A stretch of 64,000 nucleotides of DNA from Merdimonas faecis (GCF_001754075.1 NZ_MIEH01000018.1:186001-250000), one strand, 5' to 3'. Shown: positions 34,821 through 44,091, counted from the stretch's first letter. Program-made: numbers and translations. Notes: generated from the letters alone by a model not told the origin.

Positions 34821-36038
34821 ATGACAAAAAATGTATATACGGTAAAGCAGGTAAATGCTTACATTAAGAATATGTTCACCCAGGACTTCATGCTGTCCAG
34901 GATCTATGTTAAGGGTGAGGTTTCAAATTGCAAGTATCATACATCAGGACATATATATTTTTCATTAAAGGATGAGTCCGGAACCATTGCCTGCGTCATG
35001 TTTGCAGGGCAGAGGGGCGGGCTCTCTTTTCGTATGAGTGAAGGCCAGCAGGTGGTGGTGTTTGGATCTGTCAATGTATACGAGCGGAGCGGATCCTATC
35101 AGCTTTATGCCAGAGAAATACGGCTGGACGGGGAAGGTCGTCTCTATGAACGATTCCAGGCGCTGAGAAGAGAATTGGAAGAGATGGGGATGTTTGCCCC
35201 GGAATATAAAAAAGAGATCCCGGCTTATGCCGGGCGTGTGGGAGTCGTGACGGCTCCTACCGGGGCGGCGGTACGTGATATCATGAATATCTCCGCCAGA
35301 CGGAATCCTTATGTACAGCTGATCCTTTATCCTGCCAGGGTGCAGGGAGAGGGCGCTGCGGAAAGTGTGGCCCGGGGAATTCACATGCTGGAGCGCCAGG
35401 GCGTGGATGTGATCATTGTCGGAAGAGGCGGCGGATCTATAGAGGATCTCTGGGCTTTTAACGAGGAAATCGTTGCAAGGGCCATCTTTGACTGTACAGT
35501 GCCGGTGATTTCTGCGGTGGGACACGAAACGGATACGACGATTGCAGATTACGTGGCGGATCTTCGGGCTCCCACGCCTTCCGCGGCGGCGGAGCTTGCG
35601 GTGTATGATTTTTTGCAGGTCCAGTCCCGGATGCAGGAGACAGACTTAAAACTGAAAAGGCTGCTGGGCCAGAAAATCCAGCTTGCCCGGATGCAGCTTC
35701 GCCAGTATGTGACGAGGCTTAAAGTGCTGCACCCCAGATATCAGCTGCAGGAGCGCCAGCAGCTTCTGGTAGAATATGAGGAACGTCTGAAGAGGTGTAT
35801 GGAGGGGAAAATACAAAAGGAAAGGCATCGCCTTGCCCTGTACATTGAAAAAATGAAGGGCCTGTCACCGCTTAAGAAGCTGAATCTGGGATATGCGTAT
35901 GTGGAGGATGAGAAAGGAAACAGTGTCAGAAGTGTGCAGCAAGTACGCAAAGGCAGTGCCCTTTCCGTACATGTGACGGACGGAGTGATTTACACATCGG
36001 TGACTGGTCTTAAGGAGGAAGAGCATGGAGAAGAATGA
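34821..36038 (+). CDS. xseA: Exodeoxyribonuclease VII large subunit
   Basis: The catalytic subunit of ExoVII, which degrades single-stranded DNA from both ends. An N-terminal OB-fold (VKGEVSNCKYHTSGHIYFSLKDESGTIACVMF) precedes the catalytic domain with GVVTAPTGAAVRDIMNISARRNP, DVIIVGRGGGSIEDLWAFNEE and AVGHETDTTIADYVADLRAPTPSAAAEL, then a coiled-coil (about 270-350) that binds XseB. At 405 residues it is complete. It overlaps xseB by 14 bases. Confidence 0.96.
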   Translation: MTKNVYTVKQVNAYIKNMFTQDFMLSRIYVKGEVSNCKYHTSGHIYFSLKDESGTIACVMFAGQRGGLSFRMSEGQQVVVFGSVNVYERSGSYQLYAREIRLDGEGRLYERFQALRRELEEMGMFAPEYKKEIPAYAGRVGVVTAPTGAAVRDIMNISARRNPYVQLILYPARVQGEGAAESVARGIHMLERQGVDVIIVGRGGGSIEDLWAFNEEIVARAIFDCTVPVISAVGHETDTTIADYVADLRAPTPSAAAELAVYDFLQVQSRMQETDLKLKRLLGQKIQLARMQLRQYVTRLKVLHPRYQLQERQQLLVEYEERLKRCMEGKIQKERHRLALYIEKMKGLSPLKKLNLGYAYVEDEKGNSVRSVQQVRKGSALSVHVTDGVIYTSVTGLKEEEHGEE

Positions 36039-36246
36039 GAAAAAGGAATCGTTGGAAGAGATGTTTGCCGTGCTGGAGAAAACAGTGAACCAGATGGAAA
36101 CAGAAGAACTGTCATTAGAGGATTCCTTTGCCCTGTATCATAAAGGAATGGATCTGTTAAAGAAGTGCAGCAGCACCATCGATCAGGTGGAGAAAAAAAT
36201 GCTGGTGCTGGATGAAGAAGGAGAAACCCATGAATTCGAAATGTGA
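36025..36246 (+). CDS. xseB: Exodeoxyribonuclease VII small subunit
   Basis: A 73-residue helical protein that multimerises on the XseA coiled-coil. SLEEMFAVLEKTVNQMETEELSLEDSFALYHKGMDLLKKCSSTIDQVEKKMLVL is a full family match. AAGGAGGAAGAGC precedes the ATG within the end of xseA. It overlaps ispA by 17 bases. Confidence 0.94.
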   Translation: MEKNEKKESLEEMFAVLEKTVNQMETEELSLEDSFALYHKGMDLLKKCSSTIDQVEKKMLVLDEEGETHEFEM

Positions 36247-37132
36247 TTTTAGCAAACAGATGGAACAGAAAGTGCAGGCGGTGGAAGCTGTTCTGCAGGA
36301 ATATCTTCCGAAACAGAAGGGATATCAGAGCGTGATCATGGAGGCAATGTGCTATAGTCTTCTGGCGGGAGGAAAGAGGCTCCGTCCGCTTTTGATGAGT
36401 GAGACTGCCCGGCTGTTTGGAGAGCACTCTCCGGCACTTAAGCCTTTTATGGCAGCCATCGAAATGATCCATACGTATTCACTGGTGCACGATGATCTGC
36501 CTGCTATGGATAATGATGAATACCGCAGGGGCAGAAAGACCACCCATGTGGTTTATGGAGAAAATATGGGAATCCTGGCGGGGGACGCTCTTCTTAATTA
36601 TGCATTCGAGACAGCGTTCCGTGCGTTTGTTATGGATCCGGAGGAAAGCCTGACCATCGGAAGAGCGCTGACTGTCCTGGGAGAAAAGGCCGGAATCTAC
36701 GGAATGATCGGAGGACAGGTCATTGATGTGAAGGAGACAGGACACGAGGTATCAAAGGAAATTCTTGATACGATTTATGAGTTGAAGACAGCGGCACTGA
36801 TAGAGGCGTCAATGATGATCGGAGCGATCCTTGGCGGCGCATCGGAGGAAGAAGTGCGGATGGTGGAACAGATCGCAAGGAATGTGGGCGTTGCATTTCA
36901 GATCCAGGATGATATCCTGGATGTGACCAGCACCAGTGAAGTGCTGGGAAAACCGGTACACAGCGATGAAAAAAATGAAAAGACCACCTATGTAACGCTG
37001 ATGGGTATAGAGGAGGCAGGAAGGGCTGTAGAAGAACTTTCAGAAGAAGCGATAAGCCTGCTTCATCAGCTGCCGGAAGAAAATCACTTTCTGGAGCAGC
37101 TGCTGTGCCAGCTGATCCACAGAGACAGATAG
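36230..37132 (+). CDS. ispA: Polyprenyl (farnesyl/geranyl) diphosphate synthase
   Basis: This enzyme condenses IPP with DMAPP or GPP to short-chain prenyl diphosphates for isoprenoid and quinone or carrier-lipid synthesis. The first Asp-rich motif HDDLPAMD is near residues 87-93 and the second, QIQDDILD, near 225-230; GGKRLRP binds diphosphate. The 300-residue length is normal. I chose the ATG at 36230, after AAGGAGAAACCC in the end of xseB; an ATG at 36212 lies before that site. It neighbours dxs, which supplies its substrates. Confidence 0.93.
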   Translation: MNSKCDFSKQMEQKVQAVEAVLQEYLPKQKGYQSVIMEAMCYSLLAGGKRLRPLLMSETARLFGEHSPALKPFMAAIEMIHTYSLVHDDLPAMDNDEYRRGRKTTHVVYGENMGILAGDALLNYAFETAFRAFVMDPEESLTIGRALTVLGEKAGIYGMIGGQVIDVKETGHEVSKEILDTIYELKTAALIEASMMIGAILGGASEEEVRMVEQIARNVGVAFQIQDDILDVTSTSEVLGKPVHSDEKNEKTTYVTLMGIEEAGRAVEELSEEAISLLHQLPEENHFLEQLLCQLIHRDR

Positions 37133-37146
37133 AGGGGGCTTTCTGG

Positions 37147-39012
37147 ATGGTATTGGAAAAGATACAAAAGGAAAATGATATAAAAAAACTGTCTGAAGAG
37201 GAACTTAAACTTTTGCCCGGGGAAATCCGGGAATTTCTGCTGGAAAAGATCAGCAGGAACGGGGGACATCTGGCCTCCAATCTGGGCGTTGTAGAACTTA
37301 CCATCGCCATGCATCTGATGTTTGATCTTCCAAAGGATAAACTGATCTGGGATGTAGGACATCAGTCTTATACCCATAAGATCCTGACCGGGAGGCGGGA
37401 AGGCTTTGACGATCTGAGAAAATACGGAGGTATGAGCGGATTTCCAAAGCGGAAGGAAAGTGAGTGCGACGCCTTTGATACGGGACACAGCTCTACATCG
37501 ATCTCGGCCGGGCTTGGGTATGTACATGCCAGGGATTTAAAAGGAGAGGATTATCATGTAGTGTCTGTGATCGGCGACGGATCTCTTACCGGAGGGATGG
37601 CATATGAGGCGCTGAACAATGCGGCTTCTTTGAAGACGAATTTTATCATCGTGCTCAATGATAATCATATGTCCATTTCAGAAAACGTGGGAGGCATGTC
37701 TCAGTATCTGGCAAGGCTAAGGACTGCGGATATCTACACGGGCCTGAAGAAAGGCGTGACCAATGCGCTTCAGACAGTGCCGGTGGTGGGAGACCGTATG
37801 ATCGAACAGATCCGGAAGACCAAAAACAGCATCAAGCAGCTGGTGGTGCCGGGGATGTTGTTTGAAGATATGGGGATCACATATCTGGGACCGCTTCCCG
37901 GACATAATATTCCCCTTTTGTGCCGGGCTTTCCGGGAGGCGAAGAAAATGGAGGGGCCGGTGCTTCTCCATGTAATGACCAAGAAAGGCAAAGGCTATGC
38001 GCCGGCAGAAGAGCAGCCGGATAAATTTCACGGCGTAGGGCCGTTCGAGGTGCGGACCGGAGAGGTTAATGAGCCAAAGAAAAAGGATACGTATACAGAT
38101 GTATTCGGGAAGGTGCTGTGCGACGCGGCATCAGAGAATAAGAAGATTACGGCTATTACCGCGGCAATGGCGGACGGTACGGGGCTGAAGCGCTTTGCGC
38201 ATATGTTTCCGGACCGGTTTTTTGACGTGGGGATTGCGGAAGGCCATGGCGTTACATTTGCGGCAGGACTTGCAGCCGGCGGAATGAAGCCGGTATTTGC
38301 GGTTTATTCCTCCTTTCTGCAGAGAGGCTATGACCAGATCATCCATGATGTGGCGCTGCAGAATCTGCCGGTGGTGCTGGCGGTAGACCGGGCCGGGCTG
38401 GTCGGAAGCGACGGAGAAACCCATCAGGGGATCTTTGATCTGTCCTATCTTGGCAGCACACCCAATATGACGGTGATGGCGCCGAAGCATAAATGGGAGC
38501 TGGCCGATATGCTGCGGTTTGCTCTTTCTTATGACGGCCCCATTGCCCTTCGGTATCCAAGAGGAACCGCCTATGACGGATTCGAAGAATACCGGGCGCC
38601 GATTGTCTACGGAAAGAGCGAGATGATCGTCCGTGAAAAAGATATTGCGCTTCTGCCGGCAGGGCATATGTTCGAAGAGGCGGTAAAGATCCGGGAACTG
38701 TTAAAGGAACGGGGATATTCCTGTACGCTTGTCAACGCCAGGTTTGTAAAACCTATTGATGAAGACATGATCCGGGAACTTTCAAAAGATCATGACTGGA
38801 TCGTGACTCTGGAGGAAAATGTACAGACAGGAGGTTTCGGAGAACGGGTACAGGCGTTTGCCTGTCGGGAAAATCTGCCTGTCCGTGTACTTGTCAGCGC
38901 ACTTCCGGATGAATATGTCGAGCATGGAAATGTGGATATCCTGCGGAAGGAGACCGGAACCAGCGCAGAATGTGTGGCGGCAAAGATTGAAAAGGCTGTC
39001 TGTCAGAAATAG
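37147..39012 (+). CDS. dxs: 1-Deoxy-D-xylulose-5-phosphate synthase
   Basis: DXS joins pyruvate and glyceraldehyde 3-phosphate with thiamine diphosphate, the first step of the MEP isoprenoid pathway. GGHLASNLGVVELTIAMH, the ThDP-binding GDGSLTGGMAYEALNNA (near residue 143), MADGTGLKRFAHMFPDRFFDVGIAEGHGVTFAAG and VDRAGLVGSDGETHQG are intact, giving a complete 621-residue enzyme. I chose the ATG at 37147, 8 bases after AGAGGGGG. It lies 14 bases after ispA, so consecutive pathway steps are co-transcribed. Confidence 0.96.
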   Translation: MVLEKIQKENDIKKLSEEELKLLPGEIREFLLEKISRNGGHLASNLGVVELTIAMHLMFDLPKDKLIWDVGHQSYTHKILTGRREGFDDLRKYGGMSGFPKRKESECDAFDTGHSSTSISAGLGYVHARDLKGEDYHVVSVIGDGSLTGGMAYEALNNAASLKTNFIIVLNDNHMSISENVGGMSQYLARLRTADIYTGLKKGVTNALQTVPVVGDRMIEQIRKTKNSIKQLVVPGMLFEDMGITYLGPLPGHNIPLLCRAFREAKKMEGPVLLHVMTKKGKGYAPAEEQPDKFHGVGPFEVRTGEVNEPKKKDTYTDVFGKVLCDAASENKKITAITAAMADGTGLKRFAHMFPDRFFDVGIAEGHGVTFAAGLAAGGMKPVFAVYSSFLQRGYDQIIHDVALQNLPVVLAVDRAGLVGSDGETHQGIFDLSYLGSTPNMTVMAPKHKWELADMLRFALSYDGPIALRYPRGTAYDGFEEYRAPIVYGKSEMIVREKDIALLPAGHMFEEAVKIRELLKERGYSCTLVNARFVKPIDEDMIRELSKDHDWIVTLEENVQTGGFGERVQAFACRENLPVRVLVSALPDEYVEHGNVDILRKETGTSAECVAAKIEKAVCQK

Positions 39013-39020
39013 GAGATAAC

Positions 39021-39830
39021 ATGAAAGAACGATTGGATGTATTACTGGTAAAGAGAAATCTGGCTGCCTCCAGAGAAAAGGCGAAGGCTGTTATCATGGC
39101 TGGAAATGTCTTTGTAGACGGGCAGAGAGAGGATAAAGCAGGAACTGCATTTCCGGAGGACGTCTCCATTGAAGTACGGGGACATACGCTTCCTTATGTC
39201 AGCAGAGGAGGCCTCAAACTGGAGAAGGCGCTGAAAAACTTTGACCTGAGTGTGGAGGGGAAGGTCTGCACAGATGTGGGATCTTCCACGGGAGGGTTCA
39301 CCGACTGCATGCTCCAGAACGGGGCGAAGAAAGTGTATGCCATTGATGTGGGAAGGGGACAGCTGGACTGGAAGCTGCGGAATGATCCCAGGGTCGTTTG
39401 TATGGAAAAGACAAATATCCGCTATGTGACTCCGGAGGATCTGGGAGAGCCGATAGATTTTTCTTCCATTGACGTCTCTTTTATATCACTGACAAAGGTG
39501 CTGCTGCCAATCCGGAACTATCTGACGGAGGACGGCGAGATTGCAGCGCTTATCAAACCTCAGTTTGAGGCGGGGAGAGAGAAAGTCGGAAAAAAGGGAG
39601 TTGTCCGTGAAAAGAGTACACATCTGGAAGTGATCACCAAGGTGATCGACTACGCCCTGCAAATCGGCTTTTCAGTCCGGGATCTGGAATTTTCTCCGAT
39701 CAGGGGGCCGGAAGGAAACATTGAATATCTGGTGCATCTTTGTAAAACAGAGACACCCGGGACACAGATTGACGAGACACGCAGAAAAGAGATCGTAGAT
39801 CTGGCATTTGATACATTAGCGAAAAAATAG
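39021..39830 (+). CDS. tlyA: TlyA-family rRNA (cytidine-2'-O)-methyltransferase
   Basis: The 269-residue protein has an N-terminal S4 RNA-binding domain (KERLDVLLVKRNLAASREKAKAVIMAGNVFVDGQREDKAGT) and an FtsJ-like methyltransferase domain with VCTDVGSSTGGFTDCMLQNGAKKVYAIDVG and ALIKPQFEAGREKVGKKGVVRE. TlyA of mycobacteria methylates 16S and 23S rRNA; B. subtilis YqxC, at the same place in the operon, is the closer relative. The older name hemolysin A is misleading. AGGAGATAAC precedes the ATG. Confidence 0.9.
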   Translation: MKERLDVLLVKRNLAASREKAKAVIMAGNVFVDGQREDKAGTAFPEDVSIEVRGHTLPYVSRGGLKLEKALKNFDLSVEGKVCTDVGSSTGGFTDCMLQNGAKKVYAIDVGRGQLDWKLRNDPRVVCMEKTNIRYVTPEDLGEPIDFSSIDVSFISLTKVLLPIRNYLTEDGEIAALIKPQFEAGREKVGKKGVVREKSTHLEVITKVIDYALQIGFSVRDLEFSPIRGPEGNIEYLVHLCKTETPGTQIDETRRKEIVDLAFDTLAKK

Positions 39831-39844
39831 AGGAATCAGAAATT

Positions 39845-40678
39845 ATGGATCGTTTTTTGATTGTGACCAATGACGGAAAGGATACTGATCACAGTGTGAC
39901 GGCAAAGGTGAAAAGCCTCCTTACAGAGGCGGGGAAAACCTGTATCCTCTGTCAGAAGGATGAGAAGAAAAATATTATCCGGGAATCGATTCCGGAGGAT
40001 CTGGACTGTGCTGTGGTCATCGGCGGTGACGGAAGCCTGATCGAAGTGGCGAGACTGCTCTGGAAACGGGATGTGCCGGTTCTGGGAATCAATATGGGAA
40101 CTGTCGGGTATCTCACAGAGGTGGAGGTATCCCATATTGACCAGGCTATACGGCAGATTGCGGCAGGAGATTATGAGGTGGAGGACCGGATGATGCTGGA
40201 AGGCTCTTTCGAGGGCCAGAAAGAGGACGTGGCGCTCAACGACATCGTGGTATGCCGGAAGGGAGAACTTCGGGTGATCCATTTCCGCCTTTATGTCAAC
40301 GGCGCTCTTCTGAATTCTTATGAAGCGGACGGTATCATCATTTCCACACCTACCGGATCCACTGCGTATAATCTTTCGGCAGGCGGACCTATCGTGGAGC
40401 CGACCGCATCGCTGATCGTGATCACCCCGATCTGCTCCCATGCGCTGAATACCAGCAGTATCGTTCTCTCGCCGGAGGACGAGATCGTGGTAGAGATCGG
40501 CAGGGGACGCGACAATGCAGAGCAAGAGGTGATCGTAAGCTTTGACGGTGCGGATACCAGAGTCTTAAGGACCGGAGAACGGGTAGAGATCCGGCGTGCA
40601 AAGGCATCTACAAAATTTATAAAACTAAGCAAGGTTAGTTTTCTGGAGACGCTTCGGAGAAAAATGAAGGGAAATTAG
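39845..40678 (+). CDS. nadK: NAD kinase
   Basis: NAD kinase makes NADP+. The GGDGS motif is near residue 60 (AVVIGGDGSLIEVARLL); GINMGTVGYLTEVE and NDIVVCRKGELRVI follow, then DGIIISTPTGSTAYNLSAGGPIVEPTASLIVITPICSHALNTSSIVL, the second diagnostic segment. The 277-residue length is normal. GAGGAATCAGAAATT precedes the ATG. In Clostridia it often lies between tlyA and argR, as here. Confidence 0.95.
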   Translation: MDRFLIVTNDGKDTDHSVTAKVKSLLTEAGKTCILCQKDEKKNIIRESIPEDLDCAVVIGGDGSLIEVARLLWKRDVPVLGINMGTVGYLTEVEVSHIDQAIRQIAAGDYEVEDRMMLEGSFEGQKEDVALNDIVVCRKGELRVIHFRLYVNGALLNSYEADGIIISTPTGSTAYNLSAGGPIVEPTASLIVITPICSHALNTSSIVLSPEDEIVVEIGRGRDNAEQEVIVSFDGADTRVLRTGERVEIRRAKASTKFIKLSKVSFLETLRRKMKGN

Positions 40679-40682
40679 GAGA

Positions 40683-41132
40683 ATGAAGGTAAACAGACAC
40701 GCAAAGATCATAGAGCTGATCAACAAATATCATATCGAGACCCAGGAGGAGCTGGCGGACTATCTGACAAAGGAAGGCTTTAAAGTGACTCAGGCCACGG
40801 TTTCCCGTGATATCCGGGATCTGAAGCTTACCAAGATCCCTTCGGAAAACGGGAAACAGCGCTATGCGCTGCATCAGGGAACAGAGAGCAGCATGAGCGA
40901 GAAATATATCCGGGTGCTGAAGGATGGATATGTGTCCATGGATATGGCGCAGAACATCCTGGTGATCAAGACCGTGGCCGGAATGGCTATGGCAGTTGCG
41001 GCGGCCCTGGATGCCATGAAGTGGAATGAAGTTGTGGGATGCATTGCCGGGGATGACACGATCATGTGTGCCATCCGAAGTGTGGACGACACGGTCAAGG
41101 TGATGGATAAGATCAGCAAGATTGTCTTATAG
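40683..41132 (+). CDS. argR: Arginine repressor ArgR/AhrC
   Basis: A 149-residue hexameric arginine-sensing regulator. The N-terminal winged helix-turn-helix (RHAKIIELINKYHIETQEELADYLTKEGFKVTQATVSRDIRDLKLTKI) and the C-terminal oligomerisation and arginine-binding domain (IKTVAGMAMAVAAALDAMKWNEVVGCIAGDDTIMCAIRSVDDTVKVMDKI) are complete. AGGAGA precedes the ATG by a few bases. Adjacent to recN, a very conserved neighbour pair. It may regulate the aminotransferase at 56 kb, but I saw no obvious ARG box there. Confidence 0.95.
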   Translation: MKVNRHAKIIELINKYHIETQEELADYLTKEGFKVTQATVSRDIRDLKLTKIPSENGKQRYALHQGTESSMSEKYIRVLKDGYVSMDMAQNILVIKTVAGMAMAVAAALDAMKWNEVVGCIAGDDTIMCAIRSVDDTVKVMDKISKIVL

Positions 41133-41140
41133 GAGGCAGA

Positions 41141-42835
41141 ATGTTACAGAATCTACATGTAAAAAATCTGGCACTGATTGACGAGATCGAGGTGGAGTTC
41201 CAGGACGGGCTTAATATCCTGACCGGTGAGACCGGTGCGGGTAAGTCCATTATACTGGGGTCTGTGAATCTGGCGCTGGGTGCCCGGTATCACAAGGATA
41301 TCTTAAGACCCGGCGCAGAGTATGGGTTTGTGGAGATCACCTTCTGCCTGGAAAATGAGGAACAGATCCGGAAATTAAAAGAACTGGATATTTATCCGGA
41401 AGAAGGGATCGTCACCTTGTCAAGGCGGATGATGGCCGGCAGGAGCGTAAGCAGGATCAACGGAGAGACGGTGCCTATTTCACTTCTGAAGGAAGCAGCG
41501 GCCATTCTGATCGATATTCACGGCCAGCATGAACACCAGTCTCTTCTGTACAGGAAAAATCATCTGGGGATTACGGATGCCTATGCCAGAGAATCCATTG
41601 AGAAGGAAAAGGAAGAAACGCAAAGCCTGTTCCATGCGTATAAAGCTTTAAAAAAAGAACTGGAGGATTCCCAGACTGACGAGGCCCAGAGGGCCAAAGA
41701 ACTGGATTTTCTGAAATTTGAAGTGCAGGAGATCAGGGATGCACAGTTAAGACCCGGGGAAGATGAAGAACTGGAAGGGCTGTACCGGAGGATGTCAAAC
41801 GCCAAAAGAATCGCGGACGGCATCTGGGAGGCCTATGGTTATACCAGCACAGGCAATGAAAATGCAAGCGAACTTTTAAGCCGGGCGATCCGAGCTCTTT
41901 CTGAGACAGCGGAATACGATGAGACTGCTTCCGGACTCTACGGACAGCTTTCCGAAATTGACAGCCTGCTCAATGATTTTAACCGGGAACTGGCAGAATA
42001 TGGAAAGACCTGTGAGTTTTCTGAGGAAGAGCTTTATGAGACAGAGAACCGGCTCAATGAGATCAACCATCTGAAGACCAAATATGGGAATGAGATCGAG
42101 AGTATTCTGGAATACTGCAAAAAGCAGGAGGAAAGAATCGCGCTGCTGGAGGCCTATGACCAGTATGTGGAAGACTTAAGCCTGCGATGCAGAAAAGCGG
42201 AAGAAGAGCTGAAGAAGGCTTCATTGAAGCTCTCAAAGATCAGGAAAAAGCAGGCGGGGCTTCTGGAAACCGAGATCGAGGAAGGGCTTAAGGAACTGAA
42301 CTTTGAAAAGGTCAGCTTTGTCATCCACTTTGAAGAAACTGCCGATTACACGGCGGAGGGAATCGATGAAGTAGAGTTCCGGATTTCCATGAATGAAGGA
42401 CAGCCTCTTCGCCCTCTTTCAGAAGTGGCCTCCGGCGGAGAGCTTTCCAGGATCATGCTTGCCATTAAGACGGTCATGGCAAAGAAGGATGATATCGAAA
42501 CACTGATCTTTGACGAGATCGACGTGGGGATCAGCGGAAGGACTGCGCAAAAGGTATCGGAAAAGATGGCGCTGATCGGAAACGTTCATCAGGTGATCTG
42601 CATTACTCATCTGGCCCAGATCGCGGCCATGGCAGACCATCATTACCGGATTGAGAAACGGACAGAGAATGGGGATACCCGCACCGCTATCAGCCTTCTT
42701 GACGAGAAAGAGTCGCAGGAAGAGCTGGCAAGGATCCTGGGCGGCGCCGAGATTACAGATACCGTGAAAAAGAGCGCGGCAGAAATGCGCTCGCTGGCCA
42801 GAGAAAAGAAAAAGAGTCTGCGCGGGACCGAGTAA
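41141..42835 (+). CDS. recN: DNA repair protein RecN
   Basis: RecN is an SMC-like ATPase recruited early to double-strand breaks. The Walker A GETGAGKSI is at about residues 28-36; a coiled-coil runs through residues 150-370; the C-terminal half has the signature VASGGELSRIMLAIKTVMAK, Walker B TLIFDEIDVGISGRTAQKV and the H-loop VICITHLAQIAAMADHHY. The length of 564 residues is normal. AGGAGGCAGA precedes the ATG. I did not see a LexA-type operator. A terminator follows. Confidence 0.96.
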   Translation: MLQNLHVKNLALIDEIEVEFQDGLNILTGETGAGKSIILGSVNLALGARYHKDILRPGAEYGFVEITFCLENEEQIRKLKELDIYPEEGIVTLSRRMMAGRSVSRINGETVPISLLKEAAAILIDIHGQHEHQSLLYRKNHLGITDAYARESIEKEKEETQSLFHAYKALKKELEDSQTDEAQRAKELDFLKFEVQEIRDAQLRPGEDEELEGLYRRMSNAKRIADGIWEAYGYTSTGNENASELLSRAIRALSETAEYDETASGLYGQLSEIDSLLNDFNRELAEYGKTCEFSEEELYETENRLNEINHLKTKYGNEIESILEYCKKQEERIALLEAYDQYVEDLSLRCRKAEEELKKASLKLSKIRKKQAGLLETEIEEGLKELNFEKVSFVIHFEETADYTAEGIDEVEFRISMNEGQPLRPLSEVASGGELSRIMLAIKTVMAKKDDIETLIFDEIDVGISGRTAQKVSEKMALIGNVHQVICITHLAQIAAMADHHYRIEKRTENGDTRTAISLLDEKESQEELARILGGAEITDTVKKSAAEMRSLAREKKKSLRGTE

Positions 42836-42858
42836 AAACAGAAAAATGTCACATAATA
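42830..42858 (+). promoter_or_regulatory. Candidate forespore (sigma-F/sigma-G) promoter of spoIVB
   Basis: GAGTA (42830-42834; 4 of 5 of the -35 GHATR) and CATAATA (42852-42858; full match to CATWHTA) are 17 bases apart. spoIVB is a known forespore gene in B. subtilis. The promoter begins in the recN stop region, and its start site would fall within the recN terminator. Confidence 0.45.
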
Positions 42859-42891
42859 AGATAGATGTCAAAGCTGGCATCTATCTTTTTT
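42858..42891 (+). terminator. Terminator after recN
   Basis: AAGATAGATGTCA (42858-42870) pairs with TGGCATCTATCTT (42875-42887), a 13-bp stem with one G-U pair and an AAGC loop, followed by TTTT. Confidence 0.85.
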
Positions 42892-42907
42892 ATGTGAGGG
42901 AAGATGA

Positions 42908-43978
42908 ATGAGAAAATACTGGTATCGAAGAATTCTGATCATGATCGCGACCTTTACGGTAGCTGTGGGCGGAAGCTACTATCTGATCCGGGACTTTAAG
43001 GAGCAGATGAAGCAGGAGGTGAGCGCGGATACAGCCGGGACTCAGATGGTGATCCCCGGAGGGATGCCGATCGGGATATATCTGGAAACGGAAGGTGTGA
43101 TGGTGCTGGGAACGGAAGCCATCGACGGAATTGACGGCATGCCGCATGAACCGGCAGAAAATCTTGTAACTCCCGGAGATTATATTATTGCCATGGACGG
43201 GGAAGAGATCCGGGATAAATCCCGGCTTGTAGAGGCGGTAGAGAATCTGGAGGACGAGGAGGTGATCCTTACGGTCCTGCGTTCCGGAGAGGCTGTGGAC
43301 CTTAAAATGCGGGCAGTTCTCTGCGAAGATCATCACTATAAGCTTGGGATATGGGTCAGGGACAATGCCCAGGGCCTTGGGACGATCACCTTTTTAAATG
43401 CGGGCAGCCAGTTTGGGGCACTGGGACACGGGATCCATGACGTAGATACCAATACTCTGCTTGAAACATCCGGAGGAACCGTTTATGAGACCAGCATCAA
43501 GGATGTCCAGAAAGGAACCAGCGGGAGCCCCGGCGGCATGGAAGGCATTATCATATATAATAATTATAATGTGCTGGGGAGCATTACGAAGAATACAGAG
43601 ACGGGAATCTATGGAAAGATTGACCGGATTGACGCGCTTTTTGGTGACCAGACACCGATGGAGACAGCGAAAAAGGAAGAGATTGAGGAGGGACCTGCTG
43701 TGATCCGGTGTGCGGTAGAAGGGGAAGTGAAAGAATATGAGATTCGTATTACAAAAGTTGACATGGGGGCAAAAGAGGTCAACAAAGGGATCATCCTGGA
43801 GGTGACGGATCAGGAATTGCTGGAGGCGGCAGGAGGAATCGTCCAGGGAATGAGCGGAAGCCCTATTATCCAGAATGGGAAACTTGTCGGGGCAGTGACC
43901 CATGTATTTGTCCAGGACTCATCCAAAGGGTATGGGATTTTCATCGAAAACATGCTGGAAAATGTCGAATCCTCATAA
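42908..43978 (+). CDS. spoIVB: SpoIVB serine peptidase
   Basis: SpoIVB (family S55) is secreted from the forespore and triggers SpoIVFB-dependent activation of sigma-K. It has an N-terminal signal anchor (RILIMIATFTVAVGGSYYLI), a PDZ domain (about residues 85-145: NLVTPGDYIIAMDGEEIRDKSRLVEAV), and the S55 peptidase domain with FGALGHGIHDVDT (His near 175) and the catalytic Ser in GMSGSPIIQNGKLVGAVTHVFV (near 315). At 356 residues it is somewhat shorter than in Bacillus. GTGAGGGAAG precedes the ATG. Next to spo0A, as in nearly all spore formers. Confidence 0.94.
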   Translation: MRKYWYRRILIMIATFTVAVGGSYYLIRDFKEQMKQEVSADTAGTQMVIPGGMPIGIYLETEGVMVLGTEAIDGIDGMPHEPAENLVTPGDYIIAMDGEEIRDKSRLVEAVENLEDEEVILTVLRSGEAVDLKMRAVLCEDHHYKLGIWVRDNAQGLGTITFLNAGSQFGALGHGIHDVDTNTLLETSGGTVYETSIKDVQKGTSGSPGGMEGIIIYNNYNVLGSITKNTETGIYGKIDRIDALFGDQTPMETAKKEEIEEGPAVIRCAVEGEVKEYEIRITKVDMGAKEVNKGIILEVTDQELLEAAGGIVQGMSGSPIIQNGKLVGAVTHVFVQDSSKGYGIFIENMLENVESS

Positions 43979-44009
43979 AAGTGTCGAGAATTGTTTCGGT
44001 TTTCCGACA
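43963..44009. promoter_or_regulatory. 0A-box-like sites upstream of spo0A
   Basis: A perfect 0A box TGTCGAA (43963-43969, in the last codons of spoIVB), TGTCGAG (43982-43988) and, on the other strand, TGTCGGA (44009-44003). The first two start 19 bases apart. They lie just upstream of the spo0A promoter and suggest that Spo0A~P controls its own gene. Confidence 0.5.
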
Positions 44010-44017
44010 GCAATTTC

Positions 44018-44046
44018 TTGCCTTGGCTCTTGTCAGATTATATAAT
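44018..44046 (+). promoter_or_regulatory. Sigma-A promoter of spo0A
   Basis: TTGCCT (44018-44023), a 17-base spacer and TATAAT (44041-44046), 46 bases before the spo0A start. Confidence 0.65.
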
Positions 44047-44091
44047 TTATCTCGACGGTTTTTATGTAGGGAGAAGGAGGCATGAGGCAAA

